Shown: positions 1 through 9,245 of the stretch, piece by piece
Layout: each line of letters starts with the position of its first letter
Numbering within the stretch: position 1 is the first letter of the stretch
Assembly: GCA_001464055.1 (NCBI GenBank)
Contig: LNET01000073.1
Coordinates: 62,001 to 126,000 of the forward strand
Source: Burkholderiales bacterium Ga0077543
Lineage (GTDB): Bacteria > Pseudomonadota > Gammaproteobacteria > Burkholderiales > Burkholderiaceae_C
Direction of reading: 5' to 3'
DNA length: 64,000 nucleotides
Translations under genes and position numbers: made by a program
The notes under the pieces: generated by a model
The model's database searches: none
The model's input: only the letters and a program-made list of their open reading frames with translations
What the model was told of the DNA's origin: nothing

Positions 1-5
1 CAAGG

Positions 6-902
6 TTGGACGCGATGCTGTACCCCGAACTCTTCAAGCAACTGGAAGCGGTGCGCTGGAGCATGGACACCGACATCCCCTGGGACAGCTTCCAGCCCGC
101 GCTGCTGACCGAAGAGCAGGCGCAGACCATCAAGATGAACGCCATCACGGAATGGGCTGCCTTGCCCGCGACCGAGATGTTCCTGCGCGACAACCGCGGC
201 GACAGCGACTTCAGTGCCTTCATGAGCGTGTGGTTCTTCGAAGAGCAGAAGCACTCGCTGGTGCTGATGGAATATCTGCGGCGCTTCCGACCCGATCTCG
301 TGCCTACTGAAGAAGAACTGCACTCAGTGCGCTTCGAATTCGACCCCGCCCCGGCGCTGGAAACGCTGATGCTGCATTTCTGCGGCGAAATCCGCCTGAA
401 CCACTGGTACAGGCGCGCTGCCGAATGGCACAGCGAGCCCGTCATCAAGACGATCTACGAAACCCTGGCCCGCGACGAGGCCCGCCATGGTGGCGCCTAC
501 CTGCGCTACATGAAGCGTGCCATGGGCAAGTTCGGTGACGAGGCGCGCGCTGCCTTCGCCAAGGTCGGTGTCCTGATGGCCAGTGCACGCCGCACCGCCA
601 AGGCCTTGCACCCGACCAACCTGCACGTCAATGTCAGCCTGTTCCCGCGCGACACCATCCAGAGCCGACTGCCCAACCCGGAATGGCTGGAGCAGTGGCT
701 GGACAAGCAGATCCAGTTCGACGCGGTCTGGGAGAACAAGGTCGTCGACCGCATCCTGCACAACATGAGCCTGCTGATGGAGCGCAGCTTCACCAGCGTG
801 CAGGAGCTGAACAGGTTCCGCAAGGAAATGGCGAGCAAGCTGGCTGCCAACGCAGTCCAGACGGCCCACGCGGGCAACGGGCCTTCCCCGGCCGGAGCCT
901 GA
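6..902 (+). CDS. Ferritin-like diiron protein, possibly 5'-truncated
   Basis: About 298 residues, mostly helical. It carries the paired carboxylate/histidine pattern of ferritin-like diiron proteins: an early Glu (AITEW), EEQKH near residue 78, a Glu in a CGEIRLNH helix near 126, and DEARH near 157. The spacing recalls acyl-ACP desaturase or diiron oxygenase relatives more than storage ferritin. The frame is open to the window edge. TTG at 6 and ATG at 15 are both possible starts, and the gene could begin upstream of the window. Function beyond a diiron helical bundle is not visible. The next gene lies on the opposite strand and converges on it. Confidence 0.75.
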   Translation: MDAMLYPELFKQLEAVRWSMDTDIPWDSFQPALLTEEQAQTIKMNAITEWAALPATEMFLRDNRGDSDFSAFMSVWFFEEQKHSLVLMEYLRRFRPDLVPTEEELHSVRFEFDPAPALETLMLHFCGEIRLNHWYRRAAEWHSEPVIKTIYETLARDEARHGGAYLRYMKRAMGKFGDEARAAFAKVGVLMASARRTAKALHPTNLHVNVSLFPRDTIQSRLPNPEWLEQWLDKQIQFDAVWENKVVDRILHNMSLLMERSFTSVQELNRFRKEMASKLAANAVQTAHAGNGPSPAGA

Positions 903-925
903 CAGCCCGACCGAGGGCTGCCCGG

Positions 926-1573
926 CTACTTCTTCGCAGGCTGCATGTCGGCCTTGCGATCGGCCGCCACCCGAACAGCGCTCTCGCGAGCGCCGACGAG
1001 CTTGATGTAGGCCCGCCAATCCACGCCAGCGGCCAGCAGCAGGTCTTCGCCCAGTACCGCCTTGCTGGCCATGCCGACCAGCGGCAGGCTGCACCAGGCT
1101 GCGGCGTCGGCCTGCGTGAATTCGCTGCCGGCCACATAGGGCGAGAACTTCGCCAGGCGCTTGAAGCCGGCGATGTTTTTCACAAGCTGCTCGCGCACCC
1201 GCGCCTGCGTGGCTTCGGACACCTGACCGCCGAAGAAGGCTTGCGCATAAAGCTCGCGCGCCACCAGTTCCAGGTGCAGGTCGACGAAGCTGCTGATCTC
1301 GCGCACCTTGGCCGCGGCCAGCGGGTCGGCCGGCAACAGCGGCGGCGCGGGGTAGGCGGCTTCGAGGTAATCGCAGATCACCTGGCTTTCGCACAAGGCC
1401 ACGCCGTCCACGCGGATGAACGGGATCTTGCCCAGCGGCGTGGCCATCAGCACGGCTTCGTCGCTCGAGCCGGTACCGACAAATACCTCCTCGAAGGGGA
1501 TGCCCTTTTCGAGCAGCACCATCTTGACCTTGTTGTAGTAGTTCGACAGCGGGCGGCCGTGCAGCGTGATCAT
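926..1573 (-). CDS. Glutathione S-transferase family protein
   Basis: 215 residues with an N-terminal thioredoxin-like GST domain (residues 1-80) and an all-helical C-terminal domain. The N-terminal domain shows the cis-Pro region (GKIPFI) and the ESQVICDYLE element that contacts the glutathione gamma-glutamyl group. Length is normal for bacterial GSTs. The enzyme is expected to be cytosolic and to conjugate or isomerise electrophiles with glutathione. The substrate cannot be told. The ATG at 1573 is the only good start before the GST fold. It lies just downstream of, and on the same strand as, the EamA permease gene, 36 bases away, so cotranscription is likely. Confidence 0.88.
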   Translation of the reverse strand: MITLHGRPLSNYYNKVKMVLLEKGIPFEEVFVGTGSSDEAVLMATPLGKIPFIRVDGVALCESQVICDYLEAAYPAPPLLPADPLAAAKVREISSFVDLHLELVARELYAQAFFGGQVSEATQARVREQLVKNIAGFKRLAKFSPYVAGSEFTQADAAAWCSLPLVGMASKAVLGEDLLLAAGVDWRAYIKLVGARESAVRVAADRKADMQPAKK

Positions 1574-1609
1574 GATTGTTTGTCCAGGGGGTGTCGTGGG
1601 GGCGCCAGT

Positions 1610-2566
1610 TTAGGCACGCCGCGGCGCCAGGTTTACCAGCGCGATGCCAGCACACACGGCCACCAGGGCCAGCATCAGCCTGGCCGTCAAGGGTTCGCCC
1701 AGAAGCCAGACGCCCGCCAACAGCCCGAACACGGGCGTGAGCAGGGTGAAAGCGGCCACGCGCGTGGCAGGGTAGTGGCGCACGAGCCAGAACCAGACCA
1801 GGTAGCTGGCGAAGGTCACGACCACGGTCTGGAATGCCAGGGGCCACAGCGACGCGCCCGTCAGCCGCTGCGGCCAGGCCTCGCCTGCCGCCACCGAGGC
1901 CGCGGCCAGCGCCAGCGCCGACACCCCCAGTTGCCACAGCAAGGCCTTTTCAGGCACGACCTGGCCCAGTCGGCTGCCGCGCAGCACCAGCGTCGTCAGT
2001 CCCCACAGCACGGCGGCGGCCAGCCCCAGGGCGTCGCCCAGCCACTGCATGGGCCCGGCCGTGGGGCGCATGAAACCTTCGTAGAAGGCCCAGACCACAC
2101 CCGCGAAGGCCGCCACCAGCCCCAGCAGTTGCCAGGACGAGAGTTTTTCGCTGCGCGCGATGAAGGGCATGCCCAGGGCCACGACGAAAGGCGCGATGTA
2201 GATGAACACCACCATGCGCGAGGCGCTGGTGTACTGCAGCCCGATGAAGATGCAGGCGAACTCGGCGGCGAACAGGGCGCCGGCCAGCCAGCCACCGCGG
2301 GCACTGCCGTCGCGCTGCATGACGCTGTGCCAAAACGACGGCCCACGCCAACGGCACCAGGCCAGCAGCAGCAGCGCAGCACCTGCCGAGCGCAGCGCGG
2401 CCTGCAGCAAGGGAGGTATCTCGGCCAGGGTCAGTTTGGCTGCCACCTGTCCCAGGCCCCAGACGGCGCAGCAGCCCAGCAGCAGGACCACGGCGCGTGC
2501 ATCCAGGTGGGGCCGGCGGCCGTCGGCGGCCGGGGTGTTCTCTCTTTTCTTCAGGCTGGCGCTCAC
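1610..2566 (-). CDS. EamA/DMT family membrane permease
   Basis: 318 residues with about ten hydrophobic helices arranged as two EamA halves, the usual drug/metabolite transporter architecture. The frame remains open further upstream, but I start at GTG 2566, because its last two bases plus the next base form the TGA of the preceding rhomboid-family gene (GTGA overlap). That is the arrangement expected for translational coupling. The longer upstream peptide is low-complexity shadow sequence. It probably exports a small metabolite or amino acid across the inner membrane. The substrate is unknown. Confidence 0.85.
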   Translation of the reverse strand: MSASLKKRENTPAADGRRPHLDARAVVLLLGCCAVWGLGQVAAKLTLAEIPPLLQAALRSAGAALLLLAWCRWRGPSFWHSVMQRDGSARGGWLAGALFAAEFACIFIGLQYTSASRMVVFIYIAPFVVALGMPFIARSEKLSSWQLLGLVAAFAGVVWAFYEGFMRPTAGPMQWLGDALGLAAAVLWGLTTLVLRGSRLGQVVPEKALLWQLGVSALALAAASVAAGEAWPQRLTGASLWPLAFQTVVVTFASYLVWFWLVRHYPATRVAAFTLLTPVFGLLAGVWLLGEPLTARLMLALVAVCAGIALVNLAPRRA

Positions 2567-3234
2567 CAGCGCATTCTCCTTGCGCGAGCCAGCAGCGCGA
2601 GCAGCGCTGCGCAACTGGCCCCGGCGAGTGCGCCCGTGGCATGCGCCAGCGGTGCCACGGCAATGTCCCATTCGGCGCTGGTCCGCAAGGCCGGGCCCCA
2701 GGGCGTTTCCAGCCACAGCTTGGTGACCACGCCCAGCGCGATGGCCAGGCCGATGCGGCGTTGCAGGCCCTTGCTGGCCGTCAGCATCAACCAGACCGCT
2801 GCCACCACCACGCCCGCATGCAGCACGCCCGACAGCCCGCCGTAGTGCGCCAGTTCAGGCCGCAGCAGCAGCCCCAGCTGGGTCAGCGGCCAGGCCAGCA
2901 CCCAGGCCAGTGCCGCCAGCGCCGGCAGGCGTGCCACCCAGCCCAGCGCCGCCACTGCCAGCACCCCGGCGAGATTGGCCGCCAGGTGGCGCGGGCTCCA
3001 GTGCACCCAGGCAGCGGTGAAGGCGCGCCAGGGCTCGCTGCTGGCCAGTGCAGGCTGCCAGTCGAGCAGTGTCGCGGGCAGCCACCAGGCCAGAAGCGAA
3101 CCTGCCAGGCCAGCCGCGGCCACTGCCAGCCAGGCCTGGCGGCCGCGCAGGATGGACTCTGCCGTCGCAGACACTGCCGGCACTGGGGCTGCTCCGGCCG
3201 GGCGGGACGACTTCAGGGGAACACCGCCTGCCAC
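2563..3234 (-). CDS. rrtA: Rhombosortase (rhomboid-family intramembrane protease)
   Basis: 223 residues, polytopic. Seen: a helix with HWSPRHLAANLAG, then GGLSGVLHAG holding the Ser nucleophile, then a late helix with a His (PLAHATGALAG). This is the rhomboid Ser-His dyad layout, and the GLSGxLH form is typical of rhombosortases rather than the GASG of GlpG-type rhomboids. Rhombosortases cleave C-terminal GlyGly-CTERM sorting tails of secreted proteins in the inner membrane. The start is GTG 3234, overlapping the 3' end of glnE by 22 bases, and the stop overlaps the EamA start. No GlyGly-CTERM tail was recognised on any protein in this window. Confidence 0.8.
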   Translation of the reverse strand: MAGGVPLKSSRPAGAAPVPAVSATAESILRGRQAWLAVAAAGLAGSLLAWWLPATLLDWQPALASSEPWRAFTAAWVHWSPRHLAANLAGVLAVAALGWVARLPALAALAWVLAWPLTQLGLLLRPELAHYGGLSGVLHAGVVVAAVWLMLTASKGLQRRIGLAIALGVVTKLWLETPWGPALRTSAEWDIAVAPLAHATGALAGASCAALLALLARARRMRW

Positions 3235-5981
3235 AGTGCCATCACCGCATCGCGCGGGCCGGCCATGGACTCAGGGTCGAACTGGGTCGGCCGTTCGTCG
3301 AGACGTGCCTGGTGCTGGGCACGGCGCAGGTCGCGGTAGGCGTTCGCCGCGGCGAGCCCCAGCCCGGGGGGCAGCAAGCCGGCGGCCTCGGCGCGCTGCA
3401 GCAGGGCGATGTTGCCTGCGTTGTCGAGCAAGGCCGGGTGCTGTCGGGCATGGGCCAGCACCAGGAACTGCACCGCGAATTCCACGTCCATCATGCCGCC
3501 CGGGCTGTGCTTGACATCGAAGCGATCGACCGGCACCGGGCGCGCCGCCCGCACCTTCTCGCGCATGCTGCGCACTTCCTCGCGCAACGCTGCGGGGTCG
3601 CGTTCGGCCACCAGCACCTCGCGTCGCGTGGCTTCGAAACGTGCGGCGATGGCCGGTGTGCCTGCCGCATGGCGGGCCCGCGTCAGCGCCTGGTGTTCCC
3701 AGGTCCAGGCGGTGTTGCTGCCGCGGCCGCGCTGATAGTTCTCGAAGCTGGCGATCGAGGTGACCAGCAGGCCGGAATTGCCGTTTGGCCGCAGCGCGGT
3801 GTCGATGTCGAACAGCTCGCCCGCCGCGGTGCGCAGCGTCAACCAGGTGATGAGCTTGCGCACGAAGTTGCCGTAGACCTCCTGGGCCAGCTGCTGCGCG
3901 GCAGGCCCGGTCTCGGCGGTGTCGTCGAACAGGAAGACGACGTCGAGGTCGCCGCCGTAGCCCAGCTCTTTGCCGCCCAGCTTGCCGTAGGCGACGATGC
4001 CGATCTGTGGCGCTTCGCGGTGCTTGTGCTTCATCAGCGACCAGCACCAGCGCACGGCCACGTCCAGCACGGTGTCGGCCAGCGCCGAGAGGTCGTCGGC
4101 CACCTCCTCGACGCCCAGGTCGCCATCGACATCGCGTACCAGGGTGCGGAAGACTTCGGCGTGGTGAGCGCGGCGCAGCGTGTCGAGCAACTGTTCTTCG
4201 TCGGCCTGACCGGCGCGCTGCCAGGCGTCGCGCCGGTTTTCCAGTTCGCTGGTGAAGGCGGCCCGGTCGAAGCGCTGGTGCAGCAGGCGCTCGTCGGCCA
4301 GTTCGTCGATGACACCGGGGTGGCGCATCAGGTATTGCATGGGCCAGCGTGCCAGGCACAGCAGGCGCAGCAGGCGGCGGTGGACCTCGGGGCGTTCCAG
4401 CAGCAATGCGAGGTAGCTTTCGCGGCGCAGCAGCGGGTCCATCCAGTCGATGAAACGCAGCGCTCCGGCCAGGGTGCAGTTCTCGTCGAGCAGCGCGGTG
4501 GCCGTCTTCTGGACCAGCCGGCCCAGGCGCAGCTTGCTTTCGTCGCGCAGTGCCTGCACACGCGGCTGCTGGACCCAGTGGCTCACGCGCTCAGCCAGTT
4601 CGGGCGGCAGCTTGTCGAGCAGGGCCTCGCTGTCCACGGGCAGCGGCACCGGCCCGCAACTGCGGCAGACCCGTGCGGTGCCGGCGGGGTCGGCCCCGGT
4701 CTGGCCTTCGCGCAACAGGGCGTCGAACTCGGCGGCCACCAGTTCGCGCACCTCGCCCAGGCGGTCCAGCATCTCGCAGGTCTCGCGGCCACCCTGCTGG
4801 CGGCACTGGAAGCCCAGGCTCAGGGCAATCCAGCGCAGGTCTTCGTCGTTCGTCGGGAGCAGGTGGGTCTGCTGGTCGTCCAGGAACTGGATGCGGTGCT
4901 CGACCTGGCGCAGGAAGGCATAGCCCTCGGCCAGCCTGCGCGCGGTGTCGGCTTTCATCAGGCCGCGCGCGACCAGGCGCTGCAAGGCGCGCAGCGTGCT
5001 GCGTGTGCGCACTTCGGGGAACTGGCCACCGCGCACCACCAGCATCAGCTGCACGGTGAATTCGATCTCGCGGATGCCGCCGCGGGACAGCTTCACGTCG
5101 TTGGCGCGTTCCGGCCGGCCGGCGGCGCGTCGCTGGGCCTCGTCGCGCACCTTGCGGTGCAGCTGGCGCAGGCCCTCGAAGACGCCGTAGTCCAGATACT
5201 TGCGATAGACGAAGGGCGTGACCAGCGACCGCAGCGCCAGTGCGCGGCCGCTGTCCACGGCTGCGCGCGGGGCCACGACGCGACTCTTCAGCCAGGCAAA
5301 GCGTTCCCACTCGCGGCCCTGCACCTGGAAGTACTCCTCCAGCATGCCCAGGCTCACGACAGGCGGTCCGCTGTTGCCGTTCGGGCGCAGCGCCAGGTCG
5401 ACGCGGAAGACGAAGCCGTCGTCGGTGGTGTCGCCGATCAGGGCGAACAGGCGCTTGGCGACGAAGCTGAAGTACTCGTGTGCCGAGACCGGGCGCTCGC
5501 CTGTGGTCTGGCCTTCGTCCTCGTAGACATAGATCAGGTCGATGTCCGACGAAACGTTCAGCTCACGTGCACCGAGCTTGCCCATGCCGACGATCCAGAA
5601 GTCGATGGGCTGGCCCTGTGCGTCCAGCGGCGGGCCATGGCGCGCGTCGGCTTCGCGCCGGGCCTCGGCCAGGGCCAGCTCGAGCGTGGCTTCGGCCAGG
5701 TGCGTCATGCAGCCGGTGACGGCGTCCAGCGTTGCGCCTTCCTCGATGTCGAGCACGGCCACGCGCTCCATCACCAGGTGACGTGTCACGCGCAGCGCAC
5801 TCGACAGATCGCGTCCCCCGGCCTGCAGGCGCAGCACCCATTCCGTGATCGCGTGCCAGCCGGGCAAGCCGGGCATTTCCGCGGCGAAGGCCGTCAGATC
5901 GGCGGCATAGCGGCGGCGCACCCGCTGCACGAAGCGGCTGTGCGCGGCGTTGGCTGCTGTTGCATGCAGCGGCTGATTCAT
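3213..5981 (-). CDS. glnE: Bifunctional glutamine synthetase adenylyltransferase / adenylyl-removing enzyme
   Basis: 922 residues, close to the usual GlnE length. Two nucleotidyltransferase-like domains are visible: residues ~131-150 (GMGKLGARELN followed by SSDIDLI, the adenylyl-removing domain) and ~655-680 (AYGKLGGKELGYGGDLDVVF, the adenylyltransferase domain). Each is followed by helical GlnD/PII-type segments (SRGGIREIEFTVQ and SPGGMMDVEFAVQ). GlnE adds or removes AMP on glutamine synthetase in response to PII state, so it sets nitrogen assimilation. ATG 5981 was chosen because the family-like helical N terminus begins there. The nitrilase-family gene is divergent, 140 bases away. Confidence 0.97.
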   Translation of the reverse strand: MNQPLHATAANAAHSRFVQRVRRRYAADLTAFAAEMPGLPGWHAITEWVLRLQAGGRDLSSALRVTRHLVMERVAVLDIEEGATLDAVTGCMTHLAEATLELALAEARREADARHGPPLDAQGQPIDFWIVGMGKLGARELNVSSDIDLIYVYEDEGQTTGERPVSAHEYFSFVAKRLFALIGDTTDDGFVFRVDLALRPNGNSGPPVVSLGMLEEYFQVQGREWERFAWLKSRVVAPRAAVDSGRALALRSLVTPFVYRKYLDYGVFEGLRQLHRKVRDEAQRRAAGRPERANDVKLSRGGIREIEFTVQLMLVVRGGQFPEVRTRSTLRALQRLVARGLMKADTARRLAEGYAFLRQVEHRIQFLDDQQTHLLPTNDEDLRWIALSLGFQCRQQGGRETCEMLDRLGEVRELVAAEFDALLREGQTGADPAGTARVCRSCGPVPLPVDSEALLDKLPPELAERVSHWVQQPRVQALRDESKLRLGRLVQKTATALLDENCTLAGALRFIDWMDPLLRRESYLALLLERPEVHRRLLRLLCLARWPMQYLMRHPGVIDELADERLLHQRFDRAAFTSELENRRDAWQRAGQADEEQLLDTLRRAHHAEVFRTLVRDVDGDLGVEEVADDLSALADTVLDVAVRWCWSLMKHKHREAPQIGIVAYGKLGGKELGYGGDLDVVFLFDDTAETGPAAQQLAQEVYGNFVRKLITWLTLRTAAGELFDIDTALRPNGNSGLLVTSIASFENYQRGRGSNTAWTWEHQALTRARHAAGTPAIAARFEATRREVLVAERDPAALREEVRSMREKVRAARPVPVDRFDVKHSPGGMMDVEFAVQFLVLAHARQHPALLDNAGNIALLQRAEAAGLLPPGLGLAAANAYRDLRRAQHQARLDERPTQFDPESMAGPRDAVMALWQAVFP

Positions 5982-6121
5982 CGGTTTCCCTCCAGGGCCC
6001 GGGCGGCAGAACTGGTTTTCTTGTCACGTGTTTGGCGCGGAGGTTAGCGTGGAAGGCGCGACCTTGCCGACTCGGGCCTTTGTGCGCCGCCGCATGGGCG
6101 GCAGCACCGCACAATGGCGGC

Positions 6122-6949
6122 ATGAAGATCGCCGCCGTGCAGATGGTCTCCACACCCGACGTGGCCCGCAACCTCCAGGCTGCAGACCGTCTGCTGTCGC
6201 AGGCCGCCGCTGCAGGCGCGCAGCTGGCTTGTCTGCCCGAGTATTTCTGCCTGCTCGGCCGGCGCGACACCGACAAGCTGACCGTGGCCGAGGAGAGCGG
6301 TGACGTCGAGCACGGCGTGATCCAGCGTTTTCTGTCGGAGGCTGCCGGGCGACATGGCCTGTGGCTGGTGGGCGGCACCTTGCCGGTACGGTCTGGCCAG
6401 GCCGACCGCGTGCTGAACCGCTGTTGCGTCTACGCCCCCGATGGACGGGAGGCTGGCCACTACGACAAGCTGCACCTGTTCGCCTTCGACAACGGCCGAG
6501 AAAGCTACGACGAGGGCCGGGCCCTGGTGGCCGGGACCCTGCCCGTGGCCCTGCAGGCCGGGACGCTGCCGAACGGCGAACCGTTGCGCGTGGGCTTGAG
6601 CATCTGCTACGACCTGCGCTTCCCCGAGCTCTACCGCGCCTTGATGAGCCCACCCTGCGACCTGCTGTGCGTGCCTTCGGCCTTCACCTACACCACGGGC
6701 CAGGCGCATTGGGAACTGCTGCTGCGCGCCCGCGCCGTGGAGAACCAGTGTTATGTGCTCGCCGCGGCACAGGGCGGCACCCACGAGAACGGCCGCCGCA
6801 CCTGGGGCCACAGCATGGTGGTCGACCCCTGGGGCGAGGTACTGGACGTTTGTGTGGAAGGCGAGGGCCTGGCCGTGGCAGACCTCGACGTCGAGCGCAT
6901 TCGGCAGGTGCGCAGCCAGCTGCCGGCGCTGGCGCACCGCAAGCTGTAG
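6122..6949 (+). CDS. Carbon-nitrogen hydrolase (nitrilase superfamily, Nit1-like amidase)
   Basis: 275 residues, a single nitrilase-superfamily domain with the Glu-Lys-Cys catalytic triad: E40 (LPEYF), K115 (HYDKLHLF), C162 (ICYDLRFPELY). The motif wording matches the deaminated-glutathione/omega-amidase branch that removes side-reaction products of transaminases. The substrate is inferred from motif resemblance only. ATG 6122 starts exactly at the conserved beta-strand (MKIAAVQM), although the frame is open further upstream. The gene is divergent from glnE and converges on the molybdenum hydroxylase gene with a 21-base gap. Confidence 0.9.
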   Translation: MKIAAVQMVSTPDVARNLQAADRLLSQAAAAGAQLACLPEYFCLLGRRDTDKLTVAEESGDVEHGVIQRFLSEAAGRHGLWLVGGTLPVRSGQADRVLNRCCVYAPDGREAGHYDKLHLFAFDNGRESYDEGRALVAGTLPVALQAGTLPNGEPLRVGLSICYDLRFPELYRALMSPPCDLLCVPSAFTYTTGQAHWELLLRARAVENQCYVLAAAQGGTHENGRRTWGHSMVVDPWGEVLDVCVEGEGLAVADLDVERIRQVRSQLPALAHRKL

Positions 6950-6970
6950 CGCCGCGCCGCGCCGCCTGGC

Positions 6971-9235
6971 TCAGGCCAGCTTGAACGGCAGTTCGCGCAG
7001 GCGCTGCCCGGTCAGTCTGGCCAGGGCGTTGGCAAAGGCCGGCGCCAGCGGCGGCAGGCCGGGCTCCCCCATGCCCTTGGGCGGGTCGTTGCTGGGCACG
7101 ATGTGCACGGCCACGCTCGGCGCGTCGGTGATGCGTGGCATCGGGTAGCGGTCGAAATTGCCCTGCTGCACCACGCCGTCCTTCATCGTGATGCGGTGCT
7201 CGCGCAGGGTCGTGGCCAGCGCCATCACCACCGAGCCCTGCACCTGGGCTTCGACCGTGCGCGGGTTCACGCACAGGTTGCAGTGCACGCCGGCGGTGAC
7301 GTTCACGAGCACCGGCTTGCGGTTCCTGCCGGTGCCTGAGATCCTGGCCTCGACCACATAGGCCACCACCGATTCGAAGCTTTCGTGCACCGCCACACCC
7401 CAGGCCACGCCCTTGGGCAGTGGCTTGATGCCATAGCCCGATTTGTCCACCGCCAATTGCAATGCGGCCTTGTGGCGCGCGGCCTTCGGGTTGCTGCCCA
7501 TCAGCTTCATGCGGTAGGCCACCGGGTCCTGGCCCGTGGCCACGGCAAGCTCGTCGACCAGCGTCTCCATCACATAGGCGGTGTGCGTGCTGCCCACGGC
7601 GCGCCACCACAGCACCGGCACGTCCACCTGCGGGTGGTGCACGCTCAGGTTCATGGGCAGCGCATACGGCTCGCGCATGCCTTCGGTGGTGGTGCCGTCC
7701 ACGCCCTTGACGACCATGAACGATTCGAACGGGCTGCCCTTGATGATGCTCTGGCTGACGATGCGGTGGTCCCAGGCCAGCACCTGGCCCTGGGCGTCGA
7801 ATCCTATCTCGGCACGGTGCACGGTCAGCGGGCGGTAGTAGCCGGCCTTCATGTCGTCTTCGCGGCTCCACACCACCTTCACGGGGGCGCGCTGGCCGGC
7901 AGCAGCCAGCGCCATGGCCACATGGGTGGCTTCGCGCACGTATTCGGCCGTGGGCACGGCGCGCCGGCCGAAGCCGCCGCCGGCCATCTGCACGACGATG
8001 TTCACCTGCTCGGGCTTGAGCCCGGTGGTGGCGGCCACGGCGCCGGCGTCCAGGCCCGGCATCTGGCTGGCAAAGTACAGCGTGCAGGCATCGGGCTTCA
8101 GGTCCACGGTGCAGGCCAGCGGCTCCATCTGCGCGTGGTTCAGATACGGGAAGACGAATTCGGCGCTCAGCCTGCGCGCTGCGCCTGCCAAGGGCGCGGT
8201 ATCGGCACGCAGCGTTTCCTGCGGCGCGGGCAGGCCGGGGCGAGCTGCCAATGCCCTGTAGTCGACCACCATCTGCGCGGTGTCGGGGCGAGGCAGGCCG
8301 GCGGTGTCCCATTCGGCCTTCAGCGCGTCACGCCCCATCTTGGCAGGCCAGTAGCCGTCGGCGACGATGGCCAGGCCGTCGCCGCCGCGGTCCAGTTTCA
8401 CGGGCAGCACGGCGCGCACGCCCTTCACGGCACGCGCGGCGCTGGCTTCGAAACTCTTCAGCCGGGCGTTGAAGACCGGCGGGCGCACGATCACGGCCGT
8501 CAGCTGCCCCGGCAGTTTCACGTCGATGCCGTAGACCTGGCTGCCGCTGCTCTTGGCGCGCGCCACCTTCAGGTTCGTCGGCTGGCCGATCAGCCTGAAC
8601 TGCCGCGGGTCCTTCAGGCTGACTTTCTCCGGCACGGGCTCCTTCATCGCCGCTTCGAACATGTCGCCGTACGAAGCGAAGCGCCCGCCGCCGGCGGTGG
8701 TCTTGACCAGGCCCTGCTCGGTGGTGACGAGGCTGGGCGCCACGTCCCACTGCTTGGCGGCGGCGGCCACCAGCATCGCGCGGGTGCGGGCGCCCAGTTC
8801 TCGGTATTGCGTATAGCTGTTCTTCACCGAGTTCGAGCCACCCGTGAGGTGCATGCCCATCATCGGGTCGACATAGGCGCCCGCCTGGTTACCGAAGCCG
8901 GTCTTGACCTTCGACCAGTCGGCGTCCAGTTCTTCGGCGCAGATCATCGCCAAGGCCGTTTCGATGCCCTGGCCCATGTCCATGCGGTTGCACAGCACGG
9001 TGGTGGTGCCGTCCCTGGCGATGCTGACGAAGGCCGCCGGTTGTTCGCTTGGTTTCTGGCCGGGGGGGACGCCGGGCGCGTTCTGGGCGCGGACATCCCG
9101 GCTGGCGAAGGGCAGCAGCGGCATGAAGCCCAGGCCGATGGCGCCACCGACGGTGACCGTGACGAACTGGCGCCGCGACAGCGCGGTCGTGGTGGCCTCG
9201 GCCGTGGCATGGGAGAGGTAGCGCTCGATGATCAT
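6971..9235 (-). CDS. Xanthine dehydrogenase/aldehyde oxidase family molybdopterin-binding subunit (IorB-like)
   Basis: 754 residues. A twin-arginine motif (LSRRQF, residues 20-24) precedes a hydrophobic stretch, suggesting Tat export to the periplasm with cofactor bound. The body has Moco-binding segments (MAGGGFGRR, and CNRMDMGQG early on). A Glu at ~724 in GMGEPGLPP is the expected base of molybdenum hydroxylases. It forms a pair with the 2Fe-2S gene 10 bases upstream, the standard two-subunit isoquinoline-1-oxidoreductase/aldehyde-dehydrogenase arrangement. Substrate not determinable. I start at ATG 9235 rather than further upstream, where the frame runs over the small-subunit gene. No cytochrome c partner is adjacent. 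Confidence 0.92.
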   Translation of the reverse strand: MIIERYLSHATAEATTTALSRRQFVTVTVGGAIGLGFMPLLPFASRDVRAQNAPGVPPGQKPSEQPAAFVSIARDGTTTVLCNRMDMGQGIETALAMICAEELDADWSKVKTGFGNQAGAYVDPMMGMHLTGGSNSVKNSYTQYRELGARTRAMLVAAAAKQWDVAPSLVTTEQGLVKTTAGGGRFASYGDMFEAAMKEPVPEKVSLKDPRQFRLIGQPTNLKVARAKSSGSQVYGIDVKLPGQLTAVIVRPPVFNARLKSFEASAARAVKGVRAVLPVKLDRGGDGLAIVADGYWPAKMGRDALKAEWDTAGLPRPDTAQMVVDYRALAARPGLPAPQETLRADTAPLAGAARRLSAEFVFPYLNHAQMEPLACTVDLKPDACTLYFASQMPGLDAGAVAATTGLKPEQVNIVVQMAGGGFGRRAVPTAEYVREATHVAMALAAAGQRAPVKVVWSREDDMKAGYYRPLTVHRAEIGFDAQGQVLAWDHRIVSQSIIKGSPFESFMVVKGVDGTTTEGMREPYALPMNLSVHHPQVDVPVLWWRAVGSTHTAYVMETLVDELAVATGQDPVAYRMKLMGSNPKAARHKAALQLAVDKSGYGIKPLPKGVAWGVAVHESFESVVAYVVEARISGTGRNRKPVLVNVTAGVHCNLCVNPRTVEAQVQGSVVMALATTLREHRITMKDGVVQQGNFDRYPMPRITDAPSVAVHIVPSNDPPKGMGEPGLPPLAPAFANALARLTGQRLRELPFKLA

Positions 9236-9245
9236 GGTGGCCCCT

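Noticed and set aside
3048..6047. Long + strand open frame (999 codons) opposite glnE
   Set aside because: It is antisense to glnE, composed of Ala/Gln/Arg/His-rich shadow translation with no domain; glnE has full-length motifs.
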